Below, piece after piece: positions 21,001 through 31,538 of a DNA stretch of 64,000 nucleotides. This stretch comes from Diogma glabrata (lineage: Eukaryota > Arthropoda > Insecta > Diptera > Cylindrotomidae), in the NCBI GenBank assembly GCA_963693315.1, contig OY856186.1, positions 83,645,676 through 83,709,675 of the forward strand, in the 5' to 3' direction. Position 1 is the first letter of the stretch; each line of letters opens with the position of its first letter. Under the pieces are notes generated by a model. That model had not been told where the DNA came from and ran no database searches. It was given only the letters and a program-made list of their open reading frames with translations. A program made the position numbers and the translations under genes.

Positions 21001-22175
21001 ATTCAACAATATTATCATTTAACGTTTCTAATTAACGTTTTACTCAACAACATTACTTACCGCTGATGATTACTAGTTTAGTGAACGTTTCTACTCATCA
21101 TATTTATTCAACAATATTATCATTTAACGTTTCTAATTAACGTTTTACTCAACAACATTGCTTACCGCTGATGATTGCTAGTTTATTGAACGTTTCTACT
21201 CATCATTTTTATTCAACAATATTATCGGTTAACGTTTCTAATTAACGTTTCATTCAACAAAATTACTTACCGCTGATGATTGCTAGTTTATTGAACGTTT
21301 CTACTCATCATTTTTTTATTCAACAATATTATCATTTAACGTTTCTAATTAACGTTTCATTCAACAAAATTACTTACCGCTGATGATTACTAGTTTATTG
21401 AACGTTTCTACTCATCATATTTATTCAACAATATTATCATTTAACGTTTCTAATTAACGTTTCATTCAACAAAATTACTTACCGCTGATGATTACTAGTT
21501 TATTGAATGTTTCTACTCATCATTTTTCTTCAACAATATTATCATTTAACGTTTCTAATTAACGTTTTATTCAACAACATTACTTACCGCTGATGATTAC
21601 TAGTTTATTGATCGTTTCTACTCATCATTTTCCTTCAACAATATTATCAGATAACGTTTCTAATCAACGCTTTATCCATCGAAATTCTCCAACGTGACCA
21701 GCGTACCAATGGAAGGCTGATGGAATCGGAATAGGAGGTCAGGAATTAATCGTGGGGTGAGTACACTCAGTTTGTTTTTTTTTTATTTTTTTTTTAATTA
21801 AGGTGGGGGGTGTGAATGGGTGTAAAAGGGCGTGTCAGAGATTGAATCGGGACATGCTAGTCGTCGAATGTGTGGGTGAATGTGTGACGTGTGAGTGTGT
21901 GGGCGTCTGAGAGTGAATGTAGGGGTTGGGCGTGGTGATCGTGGATCTTTCGCCCATGGCGTCGCCAGAGTCTCCATTTTTCCACTTGTATTTCTTTCCA
22001 TTTCTGCAGATTTTCGTAAATAGCGTACATTTCTGTATTTGTGCTGAAGTAGCAGGTATTACTCTATCAAACCCGCGATGGCTGAGTCTTAGTCGTGATG
22101 GCTTTAAACTACTCAAGGTACGCTTCCTGCTATGCCACTCTCATTGGTTCGCCACTGAGAAAGCGCTTCATTACA
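18005..22175 (+). repeat. 3' LTR (4,171 bp)
   Basis: Copy of 5788-9958 at an offset of 12,217 bp; no difference was noticed in the lines compared. It contains the same candidate TATA (18783-18790), AATAAA signals (20431 and +441) and both tandem arrays (20098-20507 and 20948-21682). It ends ATTACA and is followed by AATT. Confidence 0.93.
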
Positions 22176-22179
22176 AATT
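22176..22179. repeat. Right target-site duplication AATT
   Basis: Matches 5784-5787 on the other side of the retrotransposon. Confidence 0.85.
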
Positions 22180-24700
22180 AGACAGCCAATTATCGGAAAA
22201 TAAGATTTGGATAGTCGCTCTTTCTATACCTACTGGCCATCCATCTCGAAGAGAATTTGGAACTGGTTTTCTTGTTGGTGCACGCATACAAGAAGCCGTG
22301 ATGAAATTCATCCCGGTCAATGAGAGGATCTGCTACCTACGTGTACGCGGTACATACAACAATATTTCTCTTATTGCCGAGCATGCACCTACTGAAGCTA
22401 AGACCGTCGACGAGAAGGATACTTTCTACAAAGTACTGGAAGAGGTTATGAAACAAACACCATCATGCGACTTCGTTATGGTTTTTGGTGACTTTAATGG
22501 GCAGATTGAAAGAGATAACAGTCTGCATTTGAATTCGAATGATAATGGTGAGAAAATGACTAAGTTTTCATTATCAAATAATTTAAGAATTTCCAGTACT
22601 TTCTTTCCGCATCGATCGATTCATAAGCATAATTGAGTCTCACCAAATAGAAACACTCGAAATAAAATTGACCACGTGCTAGTAAGAGCACGTTTCTTTT
22701 CGAGTGTTCTAGATGTGCGATCCTTTAGAGGTGCATACATTGGAAGTGATCACTTCCTTGTATGTGCTAAAATAAGGTTCAACTTTCCAAATCCAGGCAT
22801 TCCCAAATTTAATCAACGGAAACGTTTTAACATCTCATCACTAAAAAATGCTCAAACAGAAGAGAGATATCAAAATCATATTGCCGAAACATTAAAGAAA
22901 TCAGAAATCATTAACGGAGACGTCGATAAGTCATGGTATTTGCTCAAAGATGCTGTCTTAAGCGCTGCTGAGGGAATAATTGGACGAACACCAACCACTC
23001 CCAGGGGCCATGAATGGATCAAGCACGTCTTGACGCTATTAAATACAAAATAGATTGTTATCTGAAGTGTCTACAAGGACGAAAATGTCTCCTTTGTGGC
23101 ACCAGTGGACTTGGTACCACGAAGAAGAACTATAAACTGACAAGAAAATCCGCTACAAAGCTAAGTAGGCGAACGAAGAAAGAATGGTGGAAGAGACAGT
23201 GTGAGGAGATTGAAAACTTCAATAAGGAACATCAATCGCGTAGCTTCTTTCAACAGGTTAAAACCTTAAAGATGGGACCTCAAACAAGATCGACAGCTAT
23301 TCAAAACGAAGATTGGGAGCTACAAATAGACCTTAAAAATATATTAGATACTTGGGCCGCTTATTTTGAGAATCTTCTCTACTTAAGTGACCAGCAAACA
23401 AGTCGCACGACGAGCAAAGCTTATTCGTGCGTCAAAGATACATGTAGACGATTAAAATGCAATAAAACACCTGGTATCGACGATATAACATCCGAAATGA
23501 TTGTAAATGGTGGTGAAACTCTATCCTTAAGATTGTTTAAACTTGTTAAAAAATTTGGTGGACTGAAACCATGCCACAGGACTGGAAATCAGCTATGCTG
23601 ATACCAATCCATAAAAAAGGTAATCGCCTACAATGTGCAAACTACAGAGGAAACGCTCTCCTCTGCACAGCATATAAGACAACTGTTTGGAAAATATCAA
23701 TGTGGCTTCCGTAAAGTCCGAGGTACCACCGATGCACTTTTCTCGATAAGGTGTACCAACTCTTCATTGATTTCAGGGAGGCCTATGACTTTCTAGAACC
23801 TAGAGACTCTATGGTCTGCTCTGGTATCAATGGGAATTCCTGGTAAATGCAAAATGACAGTACAGAACTCTCAATGCTGTGTTCGAGTGGAGCACGAAAT
23901 ATTAAAGTTCTTTTAAGTCGACTCCAGGTTGAGACAAGGTGATGCTATTTCTCCTATACTTTTTAATTTAGCCTTGGAATATGTGTGCCGTCAAAAGAAA
24001 CTACCGACTAACAACAATATCTTGTCAATAAACTCAATACAGATGATCGCGTTGTCATCCTCCGGTCGAAGTGAAGCTGTTATGAGTGAGACTTTCAAAT
24101 CGCTTGAGAATGCTGCTAGAAAAACTTGTTTTTAAATCAACTACGATAAAATCAAACATATCAGGGTCTCAAAAGAGGCTGAGAAGAAAGATTTGATGTG
24201 CGGCGATGAACGAATTGATGGAGTTGAATCTTTTAAATATTTGAGGTCAATGCTTGACTCAAACAACAGCATACTTACAGATATAAAAGCTCAAATCGCT
24301 GCAGGTAAAAAGTAATACAAGACGTTTATTAGATCGGTGGTGATGTATGGGTCACAAACGTGGACCCTTACACAAAATGACGAATCACATTTATCTGTAT
24401 TTGAGCGTAAGATCCTACGCTACATTTTTGGTCCACATAAGACTGACGATGGAGAGTACAGAACGCGATATAACTTTGAGATCAGAGTCCTTCTTGAGGG
24501 TCCAGATATAATAGAGTTGTATCCGTTCCAACAGGATTACTTGGTTTTGGCATGTTCTACGACCCGACTCAGAGTCTGGAATAATTAAAAAAAAAGTACG
24601 TTAGTAACCCAGGGAGTGGGTGGCCGCGAGGTAGAATACGACTGCAATGGGAGACGGACGTAATAAGCAACCTTAAAAAAATCGATACCCATTAGTCAGC
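22180..24700 (+). pseudogene. LINE copy A, 3' part: endonuclease and reverse transcriptase, broken
   Basis: Continuation of the LINE split at 5787. 22195-22636 encodes most of the endonuclease (REFGTGFLVGARIQEAV, then HAPTEAK and FGDFNGQIE). 22640-23053 gives its end (RNKIDHVLVRA, SDHFLV). 23054-23600 is the linker and the start of the RT (NKTPGIDDITSEM). 23590-24135 carries RT pieces (PIHKKGNRLQCANYRG, LRQGDAISPILFNLALE). 24337-24588 is the C-terminal part (MYGSQTWTLT). The YADD box is altered to NTDD near 24030. Several frameshifts and stops make it inactive. It matches copy B at 42056-45246. The style is that of RTE-like LINEs often mislabelled craniofacial development protein 2-like; clade uncertain. 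Confidence 0.8.
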
Positions 24701-24818
24701 GTGGTGGATTATATGTTCCCCATTCGGCCAGAGCTAGCCTCAAACCGATTTAGCTCAGATCATGCGCGCAAAAACCAGATTGTAATCATCAAGTACTTCG
24801 ATACGGAGTATCATAACC

Positions 24819-25124
24819 ATGCTGGTTACAAAACGTCCATCCAACTCTTCCGGGCACCCTTCCCCACCTTCCCCTTCTACCTCTGAAGAAGCTTGGAAGC
24901 TCGACACTAAGGAAAATGTTCCAACTAGGAAATTAAAATTCCACCTCGCTCCCGAAACATATTTTTTTAAACCAACAACCGCAATCACTCGAGCAAGTAC
25001 AGCGAGTAACAGTTTGTTTCCTTCGTGCCCTAGCACAATAATTCTCTCTTTAAATCGTCCCATCTTCGATGGGACTACGGGTGGAGTATGTGGCGATAAC
25101 TCCCCTAATTTTAAAGTAGTTTGA
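24819..25124 (+). CDS. Hypothetical 101-residue ORF
   Basis: ATG-started open frame just past LINE copy A, in DNA less AT-rich than its surroundings. The product is Ser/Pro/Thr-rich at the start (KRPSNSSGHPSPPSP) and has no motif I recognise. It could be an exon, a host-derived fragment, or chance. No splice partner was found. Confidence 0.2.
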   Translation: MLVTKRPSNSSGHPSPPSPSTSEEAWKLDTKENVPTRKLKFHLAPETYFFKPTTAITRASTASNSLFPSCPSTIILSLNRPIFDGTTGGVCGDNSPNFKVV

Positions 25125-25129
25125 CGCCT

Positions 25130-26150
25130 GTTTTTAAATAAAAGAATCGCTGCCTGGAAAGAAGATGTATTGTGGGAAATTAAAAATATGTAATGTCACT
25201 TTTTTCATTATTGTTATTGTTTTTTTATAGTTTACGTGTTTTTCTATTGTTTCTATTGTTTAAAATTAAATTTAAATAAACAATGTAACTAAGAACTTGT
25301 TAGCGGAATAATTTTAATTTATATAAATTGAAAAGATAAAAGTTTTTTTTGCTGCCGCCGTTTTTGAATACAATTCCAAAATGCAATTTATATTCGTTTT
25401 GTGTGTAAAATCATCAGCATTCCGAAAGTGAAACATTTAGATTTACTTAGAATTAAAGATTGAGATTATTGAGTTACTGGAAATAGTAAAATAGCCCAGC
25501 AAAACTATTTGATTTATGCACATCAATACCAAATATATCAAAGCAAAATTTATTTTTAAATCTTCATTGGCGTTAAAGGATATTTAAAAAAAATTGGCAA
25601 TAAATATTCCGATACAAATTTTAACCTCATCAATCGTTAAAGAAACTACATACACATATTAAAACGAATTGAGCGGGTTTGTGTGTAAGATTTACCAATC
25701 TGTTTAAAAAAAAACAAAATTTAACAACTCAACTGGCTTTAACATCTTCATCAACTCCATCAACTAAATCGAACAACTATCAAAAGCTCTTCCAAATGAT
25801 ATCTCACATGACTGAGTTTTAAACGGTGTTTTTCTCCCTTCTCTTTCCCACCCCCTTAATAAATATGATTATGAGTATTTTACACTTCGCTATATTTTTC
25901 GTTAGAACGTTACCACTTTTTTTATATTTCCAATGACTTTTGAAGTTTTCTATCTATAAATAGGTTTGGAAATCAGAACTAAGTGGGGAAAAAAACATGA
26001 AACTATTATTCAATTTTATTCAAAAAACTGTGTTATGAAAAACACTTTAAACACATTTTTTAGGGATACTGAAGTCAAGGCCTTGCATATGAAGTCCTTG
26101 AAGGCCTTGCCTTGACAAACGAAAACGTTATTTTTTTGTCATCCGTCATC
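25130..26150. other. AT-rich non-coding stretch
   Basis: Nothing recognised: no sustained ORF, RNA gene or repeat with a partner elsewhere in the window. Confidence 0.5.
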
Positions 26151-26274
26151 TAGCGGGGATGGGTTAATTTTATACGCATTTCAAGTTTCAGGTCCATTGG
26201 ATTTATAGTTCAAAAGATAATGGATATAATGAGCAAAACAGGTCGTGCTCTCCCGAATAGTGTTCCGTATAAAC
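26150..26274. repeat. Dispersed repeat fragment (pair of 58500-58640)
   Basis: Shares the blocks TACGCAT, TTCAGGT.CATTGGATTTATAGT and AATGATT/AATAGTGTTCCGTATAAA with 58500-58640. Non-coding; family unknown. Confidence 0.5.
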
Positions 26275-27710
26275 TAAGGATTGCAATACCGGTCCCGGGA
26301 TCCCGACACATTTTCACATCTTTCTCGTGATTGCTGAAAAAAATCCCGGGATTACGGGATCGTCATTTGCCGGTATTAAAGAATGAAAACACGGAATCCT
26401 GTTGTCCTTTTTTGTTGATTTGTTATTTTTTATTTTTGGTCTACGGGTATGAAAATGGGATATGAGTTAACGTGACATCATATACCACTTGCAATAGCAG
26501 TGGGATACCACTTGCCAAGATACATATGTTAGAGATGCTGGTGGATTAACTCTATTCAGTTAACAGAAGCAGTCTCAATCTTCCTCATCTCTATCATGAA
26601 ATATTGGTCTATACCTTTGCAGGTTTTCAGTTTGTATACTGAGTAAGCTAGAATTATAGCTTGTAATGATTCACGCTATATCAATAAATAGTTAAAATTA
26701 ACCTTCACACAAATTGCCATTTAATATATTTGAAATGAAAGTTTCTGCAGCAAATCTGAATTAAACATTTGATCCATAAGTTGAGAGATCCATAAGTTGA
26801 GAGATCCAATAATAAGAGATTTTTCTTTAAATATTTTTGATACTTATAAGCAATAAAATTCTTTCAAAAAAACTAAAATAAAGTTGCACCAAAAGAACTT
26901 AATTGATGGGAACTTAAACTGTTATTATCAGCAGATGAAGAATTACAATCGCCAGCTGTTTCATCCAATTGAAATATCACTTTATTATAAATGTTCTATT
27001 TTATATTACATTACATATTGTAAAAACTTTAAGTGAGCAAAATAGATATTGTTTTTGTTTAAATTATTTTACATGAATAACTTTTATTAAACAAAAAAAA
27101 TCAATTCAGTCAGCCTGAATTAAATAAAGGAATTTCTAATACATGAAAATAAAATTAATCTTTTCACAATAATGAACAAAACCAAGACTGAAAAACTATT
27201 TTGTTTTTCTTGATTTTAAACAACAAAAATCGCCTGCTATATCTAAAATTTACGATTTTTAATTTGAATATTCGCCACAGAATATCAAAGCAACCTATTA
27301 CTTCCCGAGTTGACAAATGTCAAATTGTTGTAGGCAATTCGCAGTGAATGTATAATAATTTATTGATCATTCGACCAAGAAGTGTGGAATCGGAACGGGC
27401 TTTTTCAACCTTTGGAAATATTATTTCCAAATTAACAAACTGGTTTGACAATAAATCAGTTGACGAGTTATGTAACGAGTTATGTATGTCTAAAATCCTA
27501 TTTCATAAACCATTCGAAAATGTAAGGCACTGGTTTTTATTTATGTAATATTATTAAAGTTTTATTTTAGTTCTTGAATTTTTATTTTTTACGAAGTTGA
27601 ATTAGTAAGCTAATTTTGAAGTATGTATATACTTTTTTACACTAAAAAATTAATAATGTGTTTTTAATCGAAAATTGTGTTCGAAAATGTACGGGATTGC
27701 ATATCGCTAG
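26275..27710 (+). mobile_element. hAT transposon remnant
   Basis: The left end reads TAAGGATTGCAATACCGG with CCCGGGATCCCG following. The right end, in reverse complement, reads TAGCGATATGCAATCCCG, a plausible pair of decayed terminal inverted repeats. Between them only the C-terminal dimerisation part of a hAT transposase is recognisable (27348-27545). The rest is AT-rich and without frame. Confidence 0.45.
27348..27545 (+). pseudogene. hAT transposase C-terminal (dimerisation) fragment
   Basis: Translation contains SVESERAFSTFGNIISKL and NKSVDELCNELCMSKI, the conserved C-terminal hATC dimerisation signature seen in hAT transposases. Catalytic regions upstream are gone, so this is a relic of about 66 residues. 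Confidence 0.7.
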
Positions 27711-28041
27711 GCTCAACCACATTAAAAAACGATCCCACAATAAATGAATCTATCCGGTTATTATTTTGTCAAGATTTTAGCATAAAAAATTACATATTTA
27801 TCTCAAAAACACCCTAACGCATGTGGTGAAAAGCTTGATTTTGGATTAAAGCTATATGTTTTACTTTTTTTAATATACCCAAGTTTCAAACCATTGAATT
27901 AAAGACACTCTTATTTAACGAAAAACGCAGTTACAATGGATAAAGAAATTTATTTTATATCATTATTACAAAATAAATCGGTTATTTTGTACTATATTTC
28001 CTATGATTTTTATATCGATTGCTTAAAAGTTTTACGTAAAG

Positions 28042-28085
28042 ACATCTATTTGTGTTGATGAACCATCATCAACACAAACAGATGT
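28042..28085. repeat. Strong inverted repeat (19-bp arms)
   Basis: 28042-28060 and 28067-28085 are inverted copies with one mismatch around a 6-nt AACCAT loop (TTTGTGTTGATG and CATCAACACAAA). Weaker inverted similarity continues outward, suggesting a decayed fold-back element. Confidence 0.6.
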
Positions 28086-28938
28086 TTTTGCGTTAAATGC
28101 TTATTTAAATAATAATATCGTAATAACATATAGATATTGAATGGATTATAAGCTACTACATAGAATACCTGATATTATAAAAGAGTATAGACATTATTTA
28201 ATTAGTTGTTAAACGGGTGTACAAATCTTATTCATATATTTGTTCATAGTGAGTTTGTACGGTAGATATGTCGGAAATTCGAGCAACACTGGTACATTTT
28301 ATTACCAATTACTTCAGTTTGAAAAATTAATTTGGTTGGTCTGTCTGTTGGCGGTCACAACCGAAAAATCTACAAAACGGCTGGAGCGATTTCAAAAATT
28401 TATATTTCTAAAAATATGGTAGCTTAATGGTAAGAGCCCAAAGGACGATATGTTCGATAACTGTACCGGAAGTGTGTCAAAAAATCGTCGAGTATGTCAA
28501 AAAAGGAAATTTGTATATTTTTGGCTTAAAAAAGGTACACTTTAAGTGATAACGAGTAGTAACCTTGAATGTGGAGAGATCTTGATGATCGGTATTGGTA
28601 TGTGAGACCAGGAGCTTAATTATTTTATTATAAGTTTGTCAAAAAATACCGTTAAGTGTGTCAAAAGAATGACTTTCAATTATTTTTTTAATCATTTTTT
28701 TTTTTAATAAAATTAATTATTTGTATGACATAAAATGTAATTTAATATGAAAGTGGGCATGGAATGTGGTTCTATCTAGCTTCAACTACTCCCAACTATT
28801 AGGAACAGTTGTAAAATGGTAAGTGGTGGCATATTAAATGTCGTTCTTTTAACAAAAATTGTAATTATTAGGCAGAGGTTTTTGAATAATTTTTTGTGTG
28901 ATACAACGACTTCTGAATTACAAGAATACATGCTTGGA

Positions 28939-29035
28939 AAATAAATTATTTTTGATTTTTTTATAATTTTTGCAATATTTTTGGAATTTTGAAAAAAATT
29001 TCAATTTTTGATTTTGTAAAAATTTTTTTATCTTG
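28939..29035. repeat. AT-rich minisatellite-like block (family 1)
   Basis: Two units of TTTTTGATTTT..ATAATTTTTG..AT..TTTGGAATTTTGAAAA type, matching 4545-4675 and the reverse complement of 58830-59080. Confidence 0.5.
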
Positions 29036-31368
29036 TACTTTTACAAAGAATTTTTTGTTTAATATACAACGCTGCCCAAGAGTTTAAACAATGCTCTCAT
29101 AAAAGTTTTTTACGAAACTATATAAAGATTCCTTTTGTTTTAACTTGAAGATACATCGGAGTTTGTTAAGTAAAACACTGAACCCAGAACCTATAGCAAC
29201 TATTTAAGTTATTTCTTTTTGTATTATTACTTACAATATATTTCTTTTTATTTTGTTTTAATTTTAATTCAGAAACTAATTTAAGTAATTCTCATCCCTA
29301 GCAAAAGTGTCAAAGATCAATCTAGTTATATCTTAAAGGGTTGAGTATTGATTTAATACCAATTAATTATTGTACTATTTATATTAACCTTAATTGATCT
29401 GCTTTCGTTTTTGGTACAGTTGTTAGCATGAGGATGAAATGATCTAAATGATCTGACTATCACTTATGTAACAAAACAAATTACTGATCCAGTTCAATCA
29501 AAGGCTGCACATGGCATTTTGAAAGGCAGATATATAAACGAAATTTTAATTTAATTTAGTTTGTGTGTTTATTTTTACTTGAGATTTTTAGTAGTTTAGG
29601 TCTTTTGCTTTATCATATTCAAATTGATTCAAATTCATTTTTGATCGACCTTAGAATTAGACTCCAGCGAAATTTCAAAAAATCTGACTCCAATTTTTCC
29701 ACCAAAGAACAGTAAGAGCATTTGAAACTAATGTTCAAACCCGCATGCGACTATGATCTTGAAGTAAAAGTGACTAAATGTCTTTTGGGTTCTAGAACGT
29801 TCACGTAGGAACGTAAAGAACCATCACGTATTTAGTTGTCAAAAATCGATACAGAACACTAAGCAATATTTCGGACTGCTAAATTATCATCACTGATTTA
29901 CAGCAGATCAATACCAAGTCCAACTGTTGAAACAAATCAGTTTGTCCCAAAAACATCTATAGAAACTTCCTATATTTTAAAAAGGTGAGGCTATGCTTTT
30001 TGAAATCAAAAGAAATAAGTTGTCACAATTCTTGGCGAGTGACATACAAACTGAAAGGTGGAACCATAGCATGCACCGTGCTGAATTTTGATCATAATCG
30101 ACCATCGGGTCTAGGAATGGCAGCATATTTTCGTTTTGTATGTAAAATTTGTGATTGTCGATTTATGACCAGTTTTACGTTAGTTTTACGTAGCAACCTA
30201 TTTTGACTAATTTTGATTACATGGAGATCTAGAGCTTCCTGTCAGCATTATATGCTTTCCTTGTGAGTCTGATGATGGAATTGGTTTATTGTAAAGAAAA
30301 CAGTTGTAAAAAAAACAATTATTGTAAAGAAAACAGTTTTTTTATTTCGAACCATGCCTTGCGGTATGCTTTGGATCAGCCTTATACCTATTTTTACGTA
30401 CGTTCTCGTATAAGATCTATCCCACCGTATCTTTTTTTAATTATTTTCCGAATCTTTCGTTCATCTCACCAGTTATTGTCCCTTGTCTCCATCGAATTTA
30501 GTAATCGATCCTTCGGTGTCTTGTACCCTTAACCTTATGCATTTCTAGTCCTTTATTTTTAATCCATTGACTTCTTTCTTTTATTAGCTAGGAGCTTTTG
30601 CTTTTTGTTTTCTCTCCTTTTTAGTTGACAGCAAAGTTCGCTTACACTCAGTTTAGGCGTTTGTTTCAGATCGACAGAAAACATCATCTCAATTCTCCTA
30701 CTTAAACATCAATACAAATCAAACAATCAAAAATATTATTACAGTAAAATGATTTAACAAACATTAAATTGAAATGTTTAATTATATTTAGATTTATTTG
30801 TAAAATAAAATAAAATATTAATTTGATTTAAGCTTTAAAATATTTACATTTATCACCCATCGCTCTCGTTTTAACAAAACACAATGAATCACTAGATTGC
30901 TATGATTACTTAGAAATTATTATATGAAACTATTTGGAAAATCACATAGCTAATTTGGTCGGAGAAAAAGTAAATGTACAACTCGCACAGAGTTGACAAT
31001 TAATTTAATGTTAACAATTAATAATATGATACAATGTAAAAATATATGTATCCTCAATTACAATAAATTCTTATTTAATAATTAAATAGTTAAAATTACA
31101 TAGATAGTTGTAATGAAAAATATTTTTCGTAGCATTTCTAGTTACATGATTCAAAAATTTTTTCAAGCAAATTAGCTTTTTCTTGTACAAGAATACAAAT
31201 ATTTACATAACAAATCTTAGATTAATGTCATCGTTTGTTCCTAGTTTTAATTGAAAAAGATTTAAAATTTGATTTATTTTTTTTCTCTATGTTTGCATTG
31301 CTAAGCTAATCAGTCCATTCTTCTGTTGTTTCTTCATTGAATAGATCACTTTCCGATGAGTCTAATTG

Positions 31369-31538
31369 TCATCTATGCCCAGATAGTCGACTTGTTAAAA
31401 TTGAACCATTATGAGAGGTTGGTACACGAATGGTTGCTAGTTTCGATGAAACATTTGGTATAAGATTTTGGGTTGCAACTGGATGTTTGTCTAAGCACGA
31501 ACAACAAATACGATCACAACGAATAAATAAAATTAGTC
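31369..31538 (-). CDS. Transporter exon F (last coding exon)
   Basis: 170 bp, phase 1 in, ends TGA at 31369; acceptor cgtttcAG/GACTAA. Completes the last membrane segment (LILFIRCDRICCSC) and adds a short cytoplasmic tail. Confidence 0.75.

Larger units (their letters stand above)
5788..22175 (+). mobile_element. Complete Ty3/Gypsy LTR retrotransposon with giant LTRs and a RING-Gag
   Basis: Layout: 5' LTR 5788-9958, primer binding site 9962, structured leader to 12220, gag 12221-13786, pol to 17208 through a -1 frameshift, 0.8 kb of non-coding DNA with a tRNA-like segment, then the 3' LTR 18005-22175. The two LTRs are offset by 12,217 bp and look identical, so insertion was recent. Both reading frames are open. 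The order protease, RT, RNase H, integrase is that of Ty3/Gypsy. A tRNA-Lys site together with very long LTRs recalls the Osvaldo/Ulysses group of insects, but this placement is an inference. No env-like frame follows pol. The total of 16.4 kb is about twice a usual Gypsy element, mostly because of the LTRs and leader. Confidence 0.93.
27711..31368. other. AT-rich non-coding DNA downstream of the transporter gene
   Basis: No gene recognised. It holds a hairpin at 28042-28085 and a minisatellite block at 28939-29035. The part next to 31369 should include the 3' untranslated region of the minus-strand transporter gene; no firm poly(A) site was chosen. Confidence 0.45.

Noticed and set aside
28415..28470. 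tRNA-like run (GGTAGCTTAATGGTAAGAGC followed by TGTTCGATAACT)
   Set aside because: A-box and B-box-like words are present but spaced about 33 nt apart and no acceptor stem or anticodon arm forms; likely chance or a decayed SINE head.
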